64,000 nucleotides of DNA from Blautia faecicola (GTDB taxonomy: Bacteria > Bacillota > Clostridia > Lachnospirales > Lachnospiraceae): positions 3,009,501-3,073,500 of the forward strand of contig NZ_SDKC01000001.1 in the NCBI RefSeq assembly GCF_004123145.1, given 5' to 3'. Below are positions 43,462-53,088 of the stretch, piece after piece (positions within the stretch are counted from its first letter, which is position 1; each line of letters starts with the position of its first letter). Made by a program: the position numbers and the translations under genes. Below the pieces are notes generated by a model that was not told the DNA's origin, ran no database searches, and saw nothing but the letters and a program-made list of their open reading frames with translations.

Positions 43462-45609
43462 TTACATTGACTTTCTGTCCGCGATCTCCGCCATCTTGGC
43501 ATCGTTCAGACGGGTATCTCCGTGAACACGGCTGTAGGACAGGTATCCGTTCATACGGTCGATCTTGGTCAGGTTTCTGGAACCGCAGACCGGGCAGACA
43601 TCCATCTCGAGCTCCTGATGTCCGCAATCGTCGCAGTAGGCCAGCGACAGATTCACACCCTCATAATAACCCAGATTCATCGCCCGACGGATCAGTGCTT
43701 TTATAGCATGTACATTGTAGGAAATCGGATATCTGACATATTGGATCTTACCACCGTTGCACAGTTCCCAGAATCTTCCTTCCAGATCCTGTTTTTGGAT
43801 AGGAGTAATATCCTCAGTTACGTGGCAGTGGAAACTGTTGCTCACATACGGACGGTCGGATACCCCGCGCACGATACCGTACATCTTGCGGAACTGCTCT
43901 ACCTGCAGACCGCAAAGGCTCTCAGCCGGTGTTCCGTAAATTGCATACAGGATCTGATCCTCTTTTTTGTATACATTAATCTTATCATTGATATAACGAA
44001 GCACTTCCAGTGCAAATTCTCCGTCTTCGGCAATGGATTTACCATTGTAAAGTTCCTGCAGTTCGTTCAGTGCTGTGATACCGAAGGAGGCTGTCATCGG
44101 ACGGAGTAACGGACGGATCTTATCGGATGGTTTCAGATGGCCTCCGTAGAAACCGCCCTCACAGTATGCCAGCGGATTCGTGGAAGCACGCATCTCACCA
44201 AGGTAATCGTATGTTCTCTTATGCAGTCCGCGGATCATCTCCAGATAGAAATCCAGAACTTCATAAAAATCTGTGTTCTCTGCACGGGCTTTTGCCAGGA
44301 TCATCGGAAGATGCAGGCTGACCGCACCGATGTTGAAACGACCGACAAAGACAGGCACATCGTTTTCATCTGCCGGTTCCATACCGCCACGCTCATACCA
44401 CGGACTTAAGAAGGCACGACACCCCATCGGGCTGATTACTTTTTTATATTTTTTGTACATGCTGGAAATATATCCCTGGCCACTCATGGACAGCCAGTCC
44501 GGATACATGGTTTTTGCAGAGCAGGCAACACCTGCCTCAAAGACATCTTCACATTCTTTTCCATCTCCATGGATCTCTTCATCATACAGGAACACAATCT
44601 TCGGGAACAGTACCGGTTTTTTATGTCCGGCTTTTCCCTGTCCGCCCATATGGACTTTCAGCAGAGATTTTGAGATCATTTTTTCAAATCTTCCCGTTCC
44701 CAGTCCCAGTGTCACAGTAACAAACGGATAGTCGCCACGGGAGGAACCAACGGTATTTAATTTATATTCAATTCCCTGCCATCCCTGATCACAGTCACGG
44801 CAGACTTTTTCCCAGGCATATACACGACCCTTTTCTTCTCTTCCTTCCCAGGACGGATCGGAATATTTCAGGAATTCTTCATAATATTTGTTATAGCTTT
44901 TCTGTGCATACGGAGACAGGATCTTGTCTACTTCCGGTACGGTAAATCCGCCGTACTGCTGTGCTGCGGTACTGAGGATGATATCACCCATAACGTCAAA
45001 TGCGGTGTCCAGGGTCTTCGGCTCGTTGTACCAGACATTTCCCATCTCAAATCCACCACGCAGAACAGATCCCACATCAAACAGACAGCAGTTCATTGTA
45101 TCCAGACGCGCAGACTGATCGTGGATGTAAATATAACCATCTTTGCATGCCTGCAGTTCGTTCCGGTTCATAAAGAATTTTCTGTATAATTCTTTGTTCA
45201 GCTCGTTAAAGATCAGACTTCGTTTTGTTGCTACCAGTGCACTGTCGGTGTTGGCGTTGCTCTTATCTCCGATATAACGGATGGACTGGCTTTTCGTGTA
45301 GACTTCGTCCATCATATGAATAAAGTCTACTTTATAATTCCGGTAATCACGATAGCTTTTTGCTACTGCCGGGTTCACCTGTTCCAGAGCGCCCTCCACG
45401 ATGTTGTGCATATCCTGGATCATGATCTTTCCGCCCTTGCGTTCTCTGGACATGGCTTCTGCACGGTCGGTCGCATATTTACAGATAAAATTGATCTCGT
45501 CATCGGTAAAACGATACATGACACGACCTGCCGATTTATTGACCGCACGCTTGATCTTATTGGCATCGAACTCTTCTTTTGTGCCGTCCTTCTTGATAAT
45601 ATATACCAT
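43462..45609 (-). CDS. nrdD: Anaerobic ribonucleoside-triphosphate reductase (class III)
   Basis: Reduces ribonucleotides to deoxyribonucleotides with a glycyl radical, without oxygen. The 715-residue protein has an N-terminal ATP-cone (about 1-90), a large catalytic barrel, a C-terminal zinc site (CDDCGH and CPVCGS) and the glycyl-radical segment RMNGYLS near residue 690. The ATG at 45609 follows AAGGAG at eight bases; a GTG at 45618 is too close to the site. The radical activase NrdG is not adjacent, which is unusual. An NrdR-like box precedes the gene. Confidence 0.96.
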   Translation of the reverse strand: MVYIIKKDGTKEEFDANKIKRAVNKSAGRVMYRFTDDEINFICKYATDRAEAMSRERKGGKIMIQDMHNIVEGALEQVNPAVAKSYRDYRNYKVDFIHMMDEVYTKSQSIRYIGDKSNANTDSALVATKRSLIFNELNKELYRKFFMNRNELQACKDGYIYIHDQSARLDTMNCCLFDVGSVLRGGFEMGNVWYNEPKTLDTAFDVMGDIILSTAAQQYGGFTVPEVDKILSPYAQKSYNKYYEEFLKYSDPSWEGREEKGRVYAWEKVCRDCDQGWQGIEYKLNTVGSSRGDYPFVTVTLGLGTGRFEKMISKSLLKVHMGGQGKAGHKKPVLFPKIVFLYDEEIHGDGKECEDVFEAGVACSAKTMYPDWLSMSGQGYISSMYKKYKKVISPMGCRAFLSPWYERGGMEPADENDVPVFVGRFNIGAVSLHLPMILAKARAENTDFYEVLDFYLEMIRGLHKRTYDYLGEMRASTNPLAYCEGGFYGGHLKPSDKIRPLLRPMTASFGITALNELQELYNGKSIAEDGEFALEVLRYINDKINVYKKEDQILYAIYGTPAESLCGLQVEQFRKMYGIVRGVSDRPYVSNSFHCHVTEDITPIQKQDLEGRFWELCNGGKIQYVRYPISYNVHAIKALIRRAMNLGYYEGVNLSLAYCDDCGHQELEMDVCPVCGSRNLTKIDRMNGYLSYSRVHGDTRLNDAKMAEIADRKSM

Positions 45610-45624
45610 TGTTTCCACTCCTTA

Positions 45625-45640
45625 CTACTATATATAGTGT
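45625..45640 (-). promoter_or_regulatory. NrdR-like box upstream of nrdD
   Basis: ACACTATATATAGTAG on the minus strand contains the perfect palindrome ACTATATATAGT, close to the NrdR consensus. It lies about 16 bases before the start codon and downstream of a candidate TATACT -10, positioned to repress. A degenerate second box may lie near 45660. Confidence 0.6.
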
Positions 45641-45772
45641 TTTTTCTGTTTTTCAAAACAACATTTTGTAGACAACAGTATAGCACGGTTATCTGCAAAA
45701 GGAAAGAGAAGAACCCTGAAAATTCTTCTCTTTTTTTGTTTTATTTTTTATGCAATTTTCCGAACGCCTGTC

Positions 45773-46738
45773 TTACCGTTTCACATATCCAGTGGAAAAG
45801 TCAATGATATTGTGAAGGGCTTCGCCTTTTTCGTAACGTTCCAGGTTCTCAATCGAAAGATTCAGAATCTTCTCGAGTGTCTCCGGCAGTGCATATCCAC
45901 CGGACACATGTGGGGTAATGATACAGTGCGGAGCATTCCACAGCGGGTGATCTTCCGGAAGTGGTTCCGGATCGGTGACGTCCAGACCTGCGCCGTAAAT
46001 GCTTCGCCCCTGCAGTGCTTTCGCAAGTGCCAGACTGTCGATGGCGGTTCCGCGACCTACATTTAACAAAATTGCGTTCGATTTCATCAACTGTAATTCT
46101 TTTTCTCCAATCACACCTTTGGTATCGCTGTATCCCGGAAGGCTCATTACCACGATATCTGCCTGCGGCAACAGTTCCGGCAGGGCTTCCATTGTGTATT
46201 GTGCATCCACGTACTCCGGTTTTGGTTTCTGGCTCCTTCTAATGCCGGTCACATGTGCACCCAGTACTTTCATTTTTCTTGCAAATGTCGTTCCGATATC
46301 TCCAAGGCCGATCACCAGAACATGGCTTCCCTCTGTGACCATCATATGGGTCTGTTTTTCCCAGCGGTGGTCTGTTTGCTGGTCATGGTAAATGTCCAGG
46401 CGTTTCTGCAGAGCAAACAGCATCGCGATCAGATGCTCAGAAATCGCCATTCCGTAGGCTCCGGTTGCATTGGTCAGCTGTGCCTGTTTTGGCAGAACAC
46501 CCGGCTCGCAGAATCCTTCGGTTCCGGCATTATTTAACTGTATCCAGCGCAGATTCGGGGAATCTTTTAAGAATTCCGGTTTTACGTTGCCGATAATAAT
46601 ATTTGCATCCTGCACCTGCTCTTTCGTCACCTCTGCTTCCAGGCAGTAGGTTACTTTCGCATCCGGTGCGGTGTTTCTGATTCGATCTTTCTGTTCTTCT
46701 CTCACCGGAAGAACCACTAATATTTTTTCCTGTTCCAT
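45773..46738 (-). CDS. D-isomer-specific 2-hydroxyacid dehydrogenase
   Basis: The 321-residue NAD(P)-dependent enzyme has the Rossmann motif GLGDIGTTFARKM (about 145-157) and catalytic Arg in NVGRGTAID, Glu in DVTDPEPLP and His in ITPHVSGG. These are complete, so it should reduce a 2-oxoacid. The exact substrate (glyoxylate, hydroxypyruvate, phenylpyruvate or other) cannot be read from sequence. The start follows only a weak AAAGG. It is an isolated minus-strand gene between nrdD and asnA. Confidence 0.92.
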   Translation of the reverse strand: MEQEKILVVLPVREEQKDRIRNTAPDAKVTYCLEAEVTKEQVQDANIIIGNVKPEFLKDSPNLRWIQLNNAGTEGFCEPGVLPKQAQLTNATGAYGMAISEHLIAMLFALQKRLDIYHDQQTDHRWEKQTHMMVTEGSHVLVIGLGDIGTTFARKMKVLGAHVTGIRRSQKPKPEYVDAQYTMEALPELLPQADIVVMSLPGYSDTKGVIGEKELQLMKSNAILLNVGRGTAIDSLALAKALQGRSIYGAGLDVTDPEPLPEDHPLWNAPHCIITPHVSGGYALPETLEKILNLSIENLERYEKGEALHNIIDFSTGYVKR

Positions 46739-46870
46739 CCCGTTTTTCGACCTTTCCCAACATACTCTGCATATTACACTAGCACAATTGCGGGTAAGTT
46801 ACAAGGCAGAATTGATTCTGTGCATCGCGAAGCATGTTGCCGTGCACCTCGTGCCCGGCAACAATTAGTT

Positions 46871-46899
46871 GTTGTATTCGGGTGGTTTTCTGCTATAAT
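46871..46899 (+). promoter_or_regulatory. Promoter of asnA
   Basis: -10 TATAAT (46894-46899) with a weak TTGTAT (46872-46877) at 16 bases. This predicts an untranslated leader of about 85 bases. Confidence 0.6.
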
Positions 46900-46991
46900 A
46901 TTACCATAATACCAGGGTAAACGGGTAAAGAGTTGTTGGTGTCTGCCGGGATTCTTAGCTGGATGCCTTTCAAAATTTGAGGAGGATTGTT

Positions 46992-48002
46992 ATGGAACAT
47001 TTTATTATTCCAGAAAATTATCAGCCTGCATTATCGCTTCACGATACTCAGGTTGGTATCAAAACAGTGAAAGATTTTTTTCAGAAAACCCTTTCTGACC
47101 GACTGAATCTGCTGCGTGTGTCCGCACCGCTTTTTGTAGATCCGTCATCCGGTCTGAATGATAATCTGAACGGCGTAGAACGCCCGGTTACCTTCGACAT
47201 CAAGGAGTCGCCGGAGCAGGATGCTGAGATCGTACATTCTCTTGCAAAATGGAAACGTTATGCGCTGAAAAAATATGGTTTTGCACACGGCGAAGGTCTG
47301 TATACCGATATGGTTGCGATCCGTCGTGATGAGGATACCGATAATATTCACTCGATCTATGTGGATCAGTGGGACTGGGAAAAGATTATCACACGCGAAG
47401 AGCGTAATGTGGATACGTTAAAGGATGTTGTCCGCACGGTTTATTCTGCTCTGAAGAAGACAGAAAAATACATGGCGATTCAGTATGATTATATCGAAGA
47501 GATTCTTCCGAAAGATATTTTCTTTATCACTTCTCAGGAACTTGAGGATATGTATCCGGGTCTGTCTCCTAAGGATCGGGAGTATAAGATCGTAAAGGAA
47601 AAGGGTGCTGTGTTTATCATGCAGATCGGTAAAATGCTGGCATCCGGCGAACCACACGACGGCCGTGCACCGGACTATGATGACTGGGAGTTAAACGGTG
47701 ATATCATCGTTTATTATCCGGTTCTGGATATCGCCCTGGAGCTTTCTTCCATGGGTATCCGTGTGGATGCAGCTGCCCTGAAGCATCAGCTGGAGGTTTG
47801 TGGCTGCGAGGAACGCGCAGAACTGGATTTCCAGAAGGCTATTTTGAATGATGAGCTGCCATTTACGATTGGTGGCGGTATCGGACAGTCTCGTATCTGT
47901 ATGTTTTATCTGCGGAAGGCTCATATCGGAGAGGTTCATTGTTCGTTATGGCCGGAGGAGACGGTGAAACTGGCGGAAGAGCATAATATTCCTTTACTGT
48001 AA
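46992..48002 (+). CDS. asnA: Aspartate-ammonia ligase (asparagine synthetase A)
   Basis: Makes asparagine from aspartate, ammonia and ATP. The 336-residue protein is an AsnA of the class-II aminoacyl-tRNA-synthetase fold, with the N-terminal FIIPENYQPALSLHDTQ and RLNLLRVSAPLF, and C-terminal GGGIGQSRICMFYL-type motif. The ATG at 46992 follows GAGGAGG; an upstream ATG at 46977 lacks a good site. It is a single gene. Confidence 0.97.
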   Translation: MEHFIIPENYQPALSLHDTQVGIKTVKDFFQKTLSDRLNLLRVSAPLFVDPSSGLNDNLNGVERPVTFDIKESPEQDAEIVHSLAKWKRYALKKYGFAHGEGLYTDMVAIRRDEDTDNIHSIYVDQWDWEKIITREERNVDTLKDVVRTVYSALKKTEKYMAIQYDYIEEILPKDIFFITSQELEDMYPGLSPKDREYKIVKEKGAVFIMQIGKMLASGEPHDGRAPDYDDWELNGDIIVYYPVLDIALELSSMGIRVDAAALKHQLEVCGCEERAELDFQKAILNDELPFTIGGGIGQSRICMFYLRKAHIGEVHCSLWPEETVKLAEEHNIPLL

Positions 48003-48031
48003 ATCTTGAAAATCAGTTTTCCTATAGGGAC

Positions 48032-48058
48032 GCGAGAGGGATCGGGGATCCCTCTCGC
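48032..48058 (+). terminator. Perfect hairpin after asnA
   Basis: 12-base arms (48032-48043 with 48047-48058) and a 3-base loop, 30 bases after the asnA stop. There is no T-run, so it may stabilise the mRNA 3' end or need a factor to terminate. Confidence 0.55.
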
Positions 48059-48255
48059 TGTGTGTTGGCTGGGACTGAATCTCTTTATCTAAATATTCTT
48101 CAAAAATCAACTATTATTCCTCGACTTTCAGTTTAATCTTTTAGCCCTCTGTATTTTCTGTCAACACTCTTCCCCACACATCCTCACTTCCCCCTTTGCT
48201 AACGCTCAGGGAGCGGCTGGAGTTTCTTGTCCGCTTTAGCACCATCTATTCTCTT

Positions 48256-49092
48256 TTACAGTGCAATCTCCCCGTCAAACACAACCGCAGCCGGCCCAGT
48301 CATGTATACCAGGTTTTCTTCACGATCCCAGTAAATCTTCAGATCCCCGCCGAGCAGTTTCACTGTCACTTCCTCTTCTTTCACATATCCGTTCAGAATC
48401 GAAGCCACAGCTACCGCACAGGCACCTGTTCCACATGCCAGTGTCTCGCCGGAACCGCGTTCCCATACGCGCATTTCTACGGTATGATCATCCAACACTT
48501 TCACGAACTCTGTATTTACCCTGTCAGGGAAAGCCGGGTGAGATTCGAATTTCGGGCCGATTTTTTCGATGTCTAATCCTTTTACATCGTCAATGTAGGT
48601 GATCGCATGCGGATTTCCCATCGATACGCCGGTGATGCGGTATTCTTTTCCGTCTACCAGGAGAGGCTCATTGATCACCTGCTCTTTTTCGGAAACTACC
48701 GGGATTTTTTTGGCTTCGAGGATTGGTGCGCCCATATTTACTTTTACCAGTGCCACTTTTCCATTTTCCACGGTCAGATCCAGATATTTGATACCGCTTG
48801 CTGTCTCCACAGAGATGAATGTTTTATCTGTCAGACCGTAATCATACACGTATTTTGCCACACAACGGATGCCGTTTCCACACATCGCTCCGCGGGAACC
48901 GTCAGCGTTGTACATATCCATCTGAAAGTCTGCTACCTCGGATGGTTTGATCAGGATCAGTCCGTCGGAGCCGATTCCGAAATGACGGTCGCTGACTTTG
49001 ATTGCTGTTGTCTTCGGATCCTCCACGGTTTCTTTGAAACAGTTTACATATACATAATCATTTCCGATACCCTGCATTTTCGTAAATTTCAT
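48256..49092 (-). CDS. dapF: Diaminopimelate epimerase
   Basis: Interconverts LL- and meso-diaminopimelate for lysine and peptidoglycan synthesis. The 278-residue length is normal. The two catalytic cysteines are in MCGNGIRC (about residue 76) and LACGTGAC (about 220), and the N-terminal [16 protein letters not shown] is typical. The gene is alone, with a GAGGAAATTCT start region. No other lysine genes are nearby. Confidence 0.97.
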   Translation of the reverse strand: MKFTKMQGIGNDYVYVNCFKETVEDPKTTAIKVSDRHFGIGSDGLILIKPSEVADFQMDMYNADGSRGAMCGNGIRCVAKYVYDYGLTDKTFISVETASGIKYLDLTVENGKVALVKVNMGAPILEAKKIPVVSEKEQVINEPLLVDGKEYRITGVSMGNPHAITYIDDVKGLDIEKIGPKFESHPAFPDRVNTEFVKVLDDHTVEMRVWERGSGETLACGTGACAVAVASILNGYVKEEEVTVKLLGGDLKIYWDREENLVYMTGPAAVVFDGEIAL

Positions 49093-49185
49093 AGAATTTC
49101 CTCACTTTCTTTAGCCGCTTACATTACCTATTTTATTTACAGTTATTTTATTATAGCGTATTGCCGTCTTTTTGGGAAGTCCGCG

Positions 49186-49215
49186 TTGACAAACCAGGAA
49201 GAAATCCATTACAAT
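49186..49215 (+). promoter_or_regulatory. Promoter of the purine permease gene
   Basis: -35 TTGACA (49186-49191), an 18-base spacer and -10 TACAAT (49210-49215). The -10 lies inside a small CCATTAC/GTAATGG hairpin (49206-49223). Confidence 0.7.
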
Positions 49216-49229
49216 CGTAATGGAGTTTT

Positions 49230-49331
49230 TATTTACGCGAGCAACGAGTCAAAGTCCGTGCTTGCACGAGACCTTGACGACTGCCGCGATAACGAGCAAA
49301 ACTCGCAAAGCGTGTTTTGGCTCGTTTTACC
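49230..49331 (+). repeat. Dispersed repeat A, copy 3
   Basis: Starts right after a T-run as TTTACGCGAGCAACGAG and continues through GTCCGTGCTTGCACGAGACC, TGCCGCGATAACGAG, CTCGCAAAGCGTG. It lies in the leader between the promoter and the permease start codon and therefore should be transcribed. Confidence 0.82.
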
Positions 49332-49358
49332 ATTTAATCTTTAAGGGAGGGAAAAACC

Positions 49359-50720
49359 ATGGAAAAACTCTTTAAACTGAAAGAGCATAACACCACGGTA
49401 AAAACAGAAGTGATGGCAGGTATTACCACATTTCTTACCATGGCGTATATTCTCGCAGTTAACCCTAACATGTTGAGTGCTTCCGGAATGGACAGCGGCG
49501 CAGTTTTCACAGCTACCGCACTGGCATCCGCACTGGCGACTTTTATTATGGCGTTCTGGGCAAATTATCCGATCGCACTGTCAGCAGGTATGGGACTGAA
49601 TGCTTACTTTGCTTATACAGTATGTCTCGGACAGCTGCAGGGAATCGATGATCCCTGGAAGATCGCACTGGCTGCTGTACTGGTAGAGGGTATCATTTTC
49701 ATTATTCTTTCATTTTTCAAATTGCGTGAAACGATCGTCAACGCAATCCCTGAGAACCTGAAATACGGTATTACATCCGGTATCGGTCTGTTTATCGCAT
49801 TTGTTGGTCTTAAGGGTGCCGGTGTTGTCGTATCTGACGACTCCACACTGGTTGCACTCGGTAACTTCGGAAGACCGGAAGTTGCTCTGTGCCTGATTGG
49901 TATCCTGGTGATTGCTGTGATGAATCACTATAATGTAAAAGGATCTATTCTCTGGGGTATCCTGATCACCTGGGTTCTGGGAATCATTGCTCAGCTGACA
50001 GGCTGGTATGTAGTAGATCCGGATGCTGGGGCAACCTCTCTGATTCCGTCTCTGAGTGCTTCTTCCTTCATCCCGCCGTCCATCTCATCAACTTTCTGCA
50101 AATTTGATTTCGCATGGATCGGTTCTCATGTATCTGAGTTCGTTGTTATCGTATTCTCATTCCTGTTTGTAGATATGTTCGATACCATCGGTACTGTTAT
50201 CGGTGTTGCTGAAAAAGCTGATCTGCTGGATGAGGACGGTAATCTCCCTCGCGTAGGCCGTGTCCTGATGGCAGATGCTATCGGTACTGTAGCAGGTTCT
50301 ATGCTGGGTACTTCCACAGTTACCAGTTTCGTAGAGTCCAGTTCAGGTGTTGCGGAAGGTGGAAAAACCGGTCTGACCGCTATGACAACCGGTATCCTGT
50401 TTTTGGTTGCACTGTTCCTGTCACCGATCTTCCTGGCTATTCCAAGCTTTGCCACAGCTCCGGCTCTGGTAATCGTTGGTTTCTTCATGGCTTCTTCCAT
50501 CAAGAAAATGGAATTCGACGGTGATCTGGCAGATGCTGTCGGCGGATATCTGGCATTCCTGATGATGCCTCTTACGTATTCTATCGCAAACGGTATCATG
50601 TTCGGTGTTCTGGCATGGTTCATCATTAAAGTATGCACCGGTCAGCTGAAAAAGATTCATCCGGTTATGTATATCGTATGTGCATTGTTTATTATCCGTG
50701 TAATTACAATTATTATCTAA
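49359..50720 (+). CDS. NCS2-family purine permease (AzgA/PbuG-like)
   Basis: The 453-residue membrane protein has about 13 helices and matches the hypoxanthine/guanine (AzgA/PbuG) branch of NCS2: EVMAGITTFLTMAYIL near the start, then GMGLNAYFAYTV, and LFVDMFDTIGTVIG. It imports a purine base with H+. It starts behind AAGGGAGGG. No purine riboswitch was seen in its leader; the leader instead contains repeat A. Confidence 0.94.
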   Translation: MEKLFKLKEHNTTVKTEVMAGITTFLTMAYILAVNPNMLSASGMDSGAVFTATALASALATFIMAFWANYPIALSAGMGLNAYFAYTVCLGQLQGIDDPWKIALAAVLVEGIIFIILSFFKLRETIVNAIPENLKYGITSGIGLFIAFVGLKGAGVVVSDDSTLVALGNFGRPEVALCLIGILVIAVMNHYNVKGSILWGILITWVLGIIAQLTGWYVVDPDAGATSLIPSLSASSFIPPSISSTFCKFDFAWIGSHVSEFVVIVFSFLFVDMFDTIGTVIGVAEKADLLDEDGNLPRVGRVLMADAIGTVAGSMLGTSTVTSFVESSSGVAEGGKTGLTAMTTGILFLVALFLSPIFLAIPSFATAPALVIVGFFMASSIKKMEFDGDLADAVGGYLAFLMMPLTYSIANGIMFGVLAWFIIKVCTGQLKKIHPVMYIVCALFIIRVITIII

Positions 50721-50751
50721 TCTCGGAAAGTAAAATAAACGACATAAAAAA

Positions 50752-50798
50752 TATGCCCTGAAGGACCAGATTTGGATCCCTCCGGGGCATATTTTTTT
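50752..50798 (+). terminator. Terminator of the purine permease gene
   Basis: Stem TATGCCCTG/CGGGGCATA (50752-50760 with 50783-50791, with G-U pairing and an inner GGATCC-like arm) followed by seven T residues. Confidence 0.88.
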
Positions 50799-50845
50799 AC
50801 GCCGTCAACGAGTCAAATCCGTACTCGCTCGAGTTCCTGACAACT
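50797..50845 (+). repeat. Dispersed repeat A, copy 4 (short, diverged)
   Basis: Follows the terminator's T-run as TTACGCCGTCAACGAGTCAAA, then TCCGTACTCGCTCGAGTTCCTGACAAC. It is recognisable as a degraded version of the 5' half of copy 3. Confidence 0.65.
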
Positions 50846-50874
50846 TCTATAAGAACAGGTAAACTTCTAAAAAA

Positions 50875-50912
50875 GACCAGCAGAGGAATCGTAAGCAATT
50901 TCCCCTGCTGGC
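50875..50912 (-). terminator. Terminator of the GH31 gene
   Basis: Stem CCAGCAGAGG/CCCCTGCTGG (50877-50886 with 50902-50911) with T-tracts in both directions. Confidence 0.82.
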
Positions 50913-50958
50913 TTTTTTAATATGTCTGAATCATTTTTCTTTCACAGTAATATGTGTT

Positions 50959-52965
50959 TTATTTCTCTGCTTCCATACGAAGAACGGTGATGTGAGCCGG
51001 ATTTTCGTAATCTTTCTCATATCCGTTATCGTTGTAGTATTCATACTCAGCAGCATTTTCTACGAAGCCGATGCACTCCGGATGATCGAAGTCTACTTCG
51101 TCTACGCACTGACCACCTTTTGCCATCGGAATCAGGTGATCCGGGCGGATGAAGAAGATGACATCGGTCAGAGCTACTTCTACATAGTGATCGCCCTTCT
51201 CCAGGATCTCTTCTTCTTTTGTTCCATCTTCTTTGAAACGAACCAGTTTCATGCGCTCCGGCAGGTATACATAACGGCCTTCTGCGTTCTGCTCGTATAC
51301 CGGTGCAATCATCATACCGTCACCCAGTAACAGCTGATCTTCTACTTTGACAGCACGCCTGTCTTCCGGATAATCGAAAGCCAGCGGACGGAACATCATC
51401 TCGTCTCTTAAAACAGCTTTCATGTATTCGCTGTACAGATACGGCAGTAATTTGTAACGCATGCTGATGATATGGCGGAATCCATCGATTTTCTCAAAGC
51501 GGTATGCTTCCTGTACACGGGTTCCCATAGCGGAATGGTTTCTCATCAGTGGAGTGAAGATTCCCAGTTCCAACCATCTCAGTACCAGATCTTCGGTGGT
51601 GTCAGCGCCAAATCCGCCAAGGTCAGCTCCTGTATACAGGAAACCGCACATGTTCAGGGATGGCATCATCTTCAGATTCAGCAGGATATGTGACCACCAG
51701 GATTTGTTATCACCCTGCCAGATTCCACCGTAACGGTGCATGCCGATATAGGAGGAACGGGAGTACATCAGGATTCGTTTGTCCGGCTCCAGGCGTTCGA
51801 ACGCTTCTCCTGCTGCTCGTGTCATGTTATATCCAAACAGGTTATGTACTCTGTCGTGACGGATCTTTTCACCGTTCATGTTGTGATAGAATACTTTATA
51901 ATCTTCCGTATTGTTGGACAAGCTACGTACCAGACCGTTGAACTCGTTGTATTTGTCCAGATCCAGGTTCTGTCCTTTGAATTTGTCCAGTTCTTCCAGA
52001 ACGTTTTTCAGACGGTCTTCGGTATAGAAGATTGCCGGCTCGTTCATATCGTTCCAGAAACCTTCCACGCCCTGGTCTAACAGGAACTGGTATTTATTTC
52101 CGAACCATTCTCTTGCTTCTTTGTTCAGCATATCCGGGAACAGTGCTTTTCCAGGCCATACAGCTGCAACAAATGGAGATCCGTCTTCTTTCTTACAGAA
52201 GTATCCTTTTTCCAGACCTTCTTCGTAAACATCATATCCTTCTTCTTGTTTTACACCGGCATCGATGATCGGAACCAGGTGGATATGTTCTTTTTTCATT
52301 TCTTCGTTAAATACTGCGAAATCAGGGAAAGTTTCGTTGTTCAGGGTAAAGTCTTTGTATCTTTCCATATAATCGATATCCAGATATACGCTGTCTAACG
52401 GAATACCCAGTTCTCTGTGTTTTCTAACAACTTCACGGACTTCGTCTTCGTCCATGTAGCTCCAGCGGCTCTGTCCGAAACCAAATGCCCACTTCGGTGC
52501 AATGTAACTGCGTCCTACCAGATGGCGGAACTGTTTTACGATATCTTTGACATTCTCGCCGGTAATGACATAAACATCCAGGTTCCAGTCGGATGCTGTG
52601 ATCACCAGTTCTTCGGAACGGGTATATCCCACATCAAAACGGATGATTCCCGGGTAATCTACAAAGATACCAAAAGTTTCTTTGCCGTCTACTACCAGGA
52701 AGTTGTGTGCGCCGTACAGGGAGTGACGGTCTTCTTTGTGTTCCGGATCGTCGCTGCATTTGCTTTCATAATACCAGCCTCTTTTGTTGATACCACGAAC
52801 ATTTTCACCCAGACCATAGACCTGATCTTTGTCTTCCATGGTGTAAGACAGGGTCATTGCCTGCTCATCCACGGTAAAATAAGGCAGTACGCCGTTTTCC
52901 TGTTCCGGTTTGTTTAATACAGCTTCTGTTTCGATTACGTTTCCATACACGTATCTGCGAATCAT
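50959..52965 (-). CDS. GH31 family alpha-glucosidase/alpha-xylosidase-type enzyme
   Basis: The 668-residue cytoplasmic glycoside hydrolase has an N-terminal beta-sandwich, then the catalytic barrel with VYLDIDYMERYKDFT, the nucleophile Asp in FWNDMNEPAIF, and acid/base Asp in WQGDNKSWW, followed by GADLGGF and RNHSAMGT substrate-site motifs. The C-terminal beta domains end at about 668. The ATG at 52965 follows GGAGGTAAG; the ATG at 53004 has no site. It probably cleaves alpha-1,4 or alpha-1,6 glucosides. No transporter lies next to it. Confidence 0.94.
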   Translation of the reverse strand: MIRRYVYGNVIETEAVLNKPEQENGVLPYFTVDEQAMTLSYTMEDKDQVYGLGENVRGINKRGWYYESKCSDDPEHKEDRHSLYGAHNFLVVDGKETFGIFVDYPGIIRFDVGYTRSEELVITASDWNLDVYVITGENVKDIVKQFRHLVGRSYIAPKWAFGFGQSRWSYMDEDEVREVVRKHRELGIPLDSVYLDIDYMERYKDFTLNNETFPDFAVFNEEMKKEHIHLVPIIDAGVKQEEGYDVYEEGLEKGYFCKKEDGSPFVAAVWPGKALFPDMLNKEAREWFGNKYQFLLDQGVEGFWNDMNEPAIFYTEDRLKNVLEELDKFKGQNLDLDKYNEFNGLVRSLSNNTEDYKVFYHNMNGEKIRHDRVHNLFGYNMTRAAGEAFERLEPDKRILMYSRSSYIGMHRYGGIWQGDNKSWWSHILLNLKMMPSLNMCGFLYTGADLGGFGADTTEDLVLRWLELGIFTPLMRNHSAMGTRVQEAYRFEKIDGFRHIISMRYKLLPYLYSEYMKAVLRDEMMFRPLAFDYPEDRRAVKVEDQLLLGDGMMIAPVYEQNAEGRYVYLPERMKLVRFKEDGTKEEEILEKGDHYVEVALTDVIFFIRPDHLIPMAKGGQCVDEVDFDHPECIGFVENAAEYEYYNDNGYEKDYENPAHITVLRMEAEK

Positions 52966-53088
52966 AGTTTTCTTACCTCCATAACTCGTTAGTACATTCT
53001 CCATAACGGTCCAATTTCTTTACATTTGAACAGTTATCTCTCTTTTTCTTTAGTATACTGGATAATGCAGAAAAAAACATGCTCTATT

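Noticed and set aside
49216-49358. Purine riboswitch before the NCS2 permease
   Set aside because: No paired three-way-junction signature was visible; the leader is mostly repeat A.
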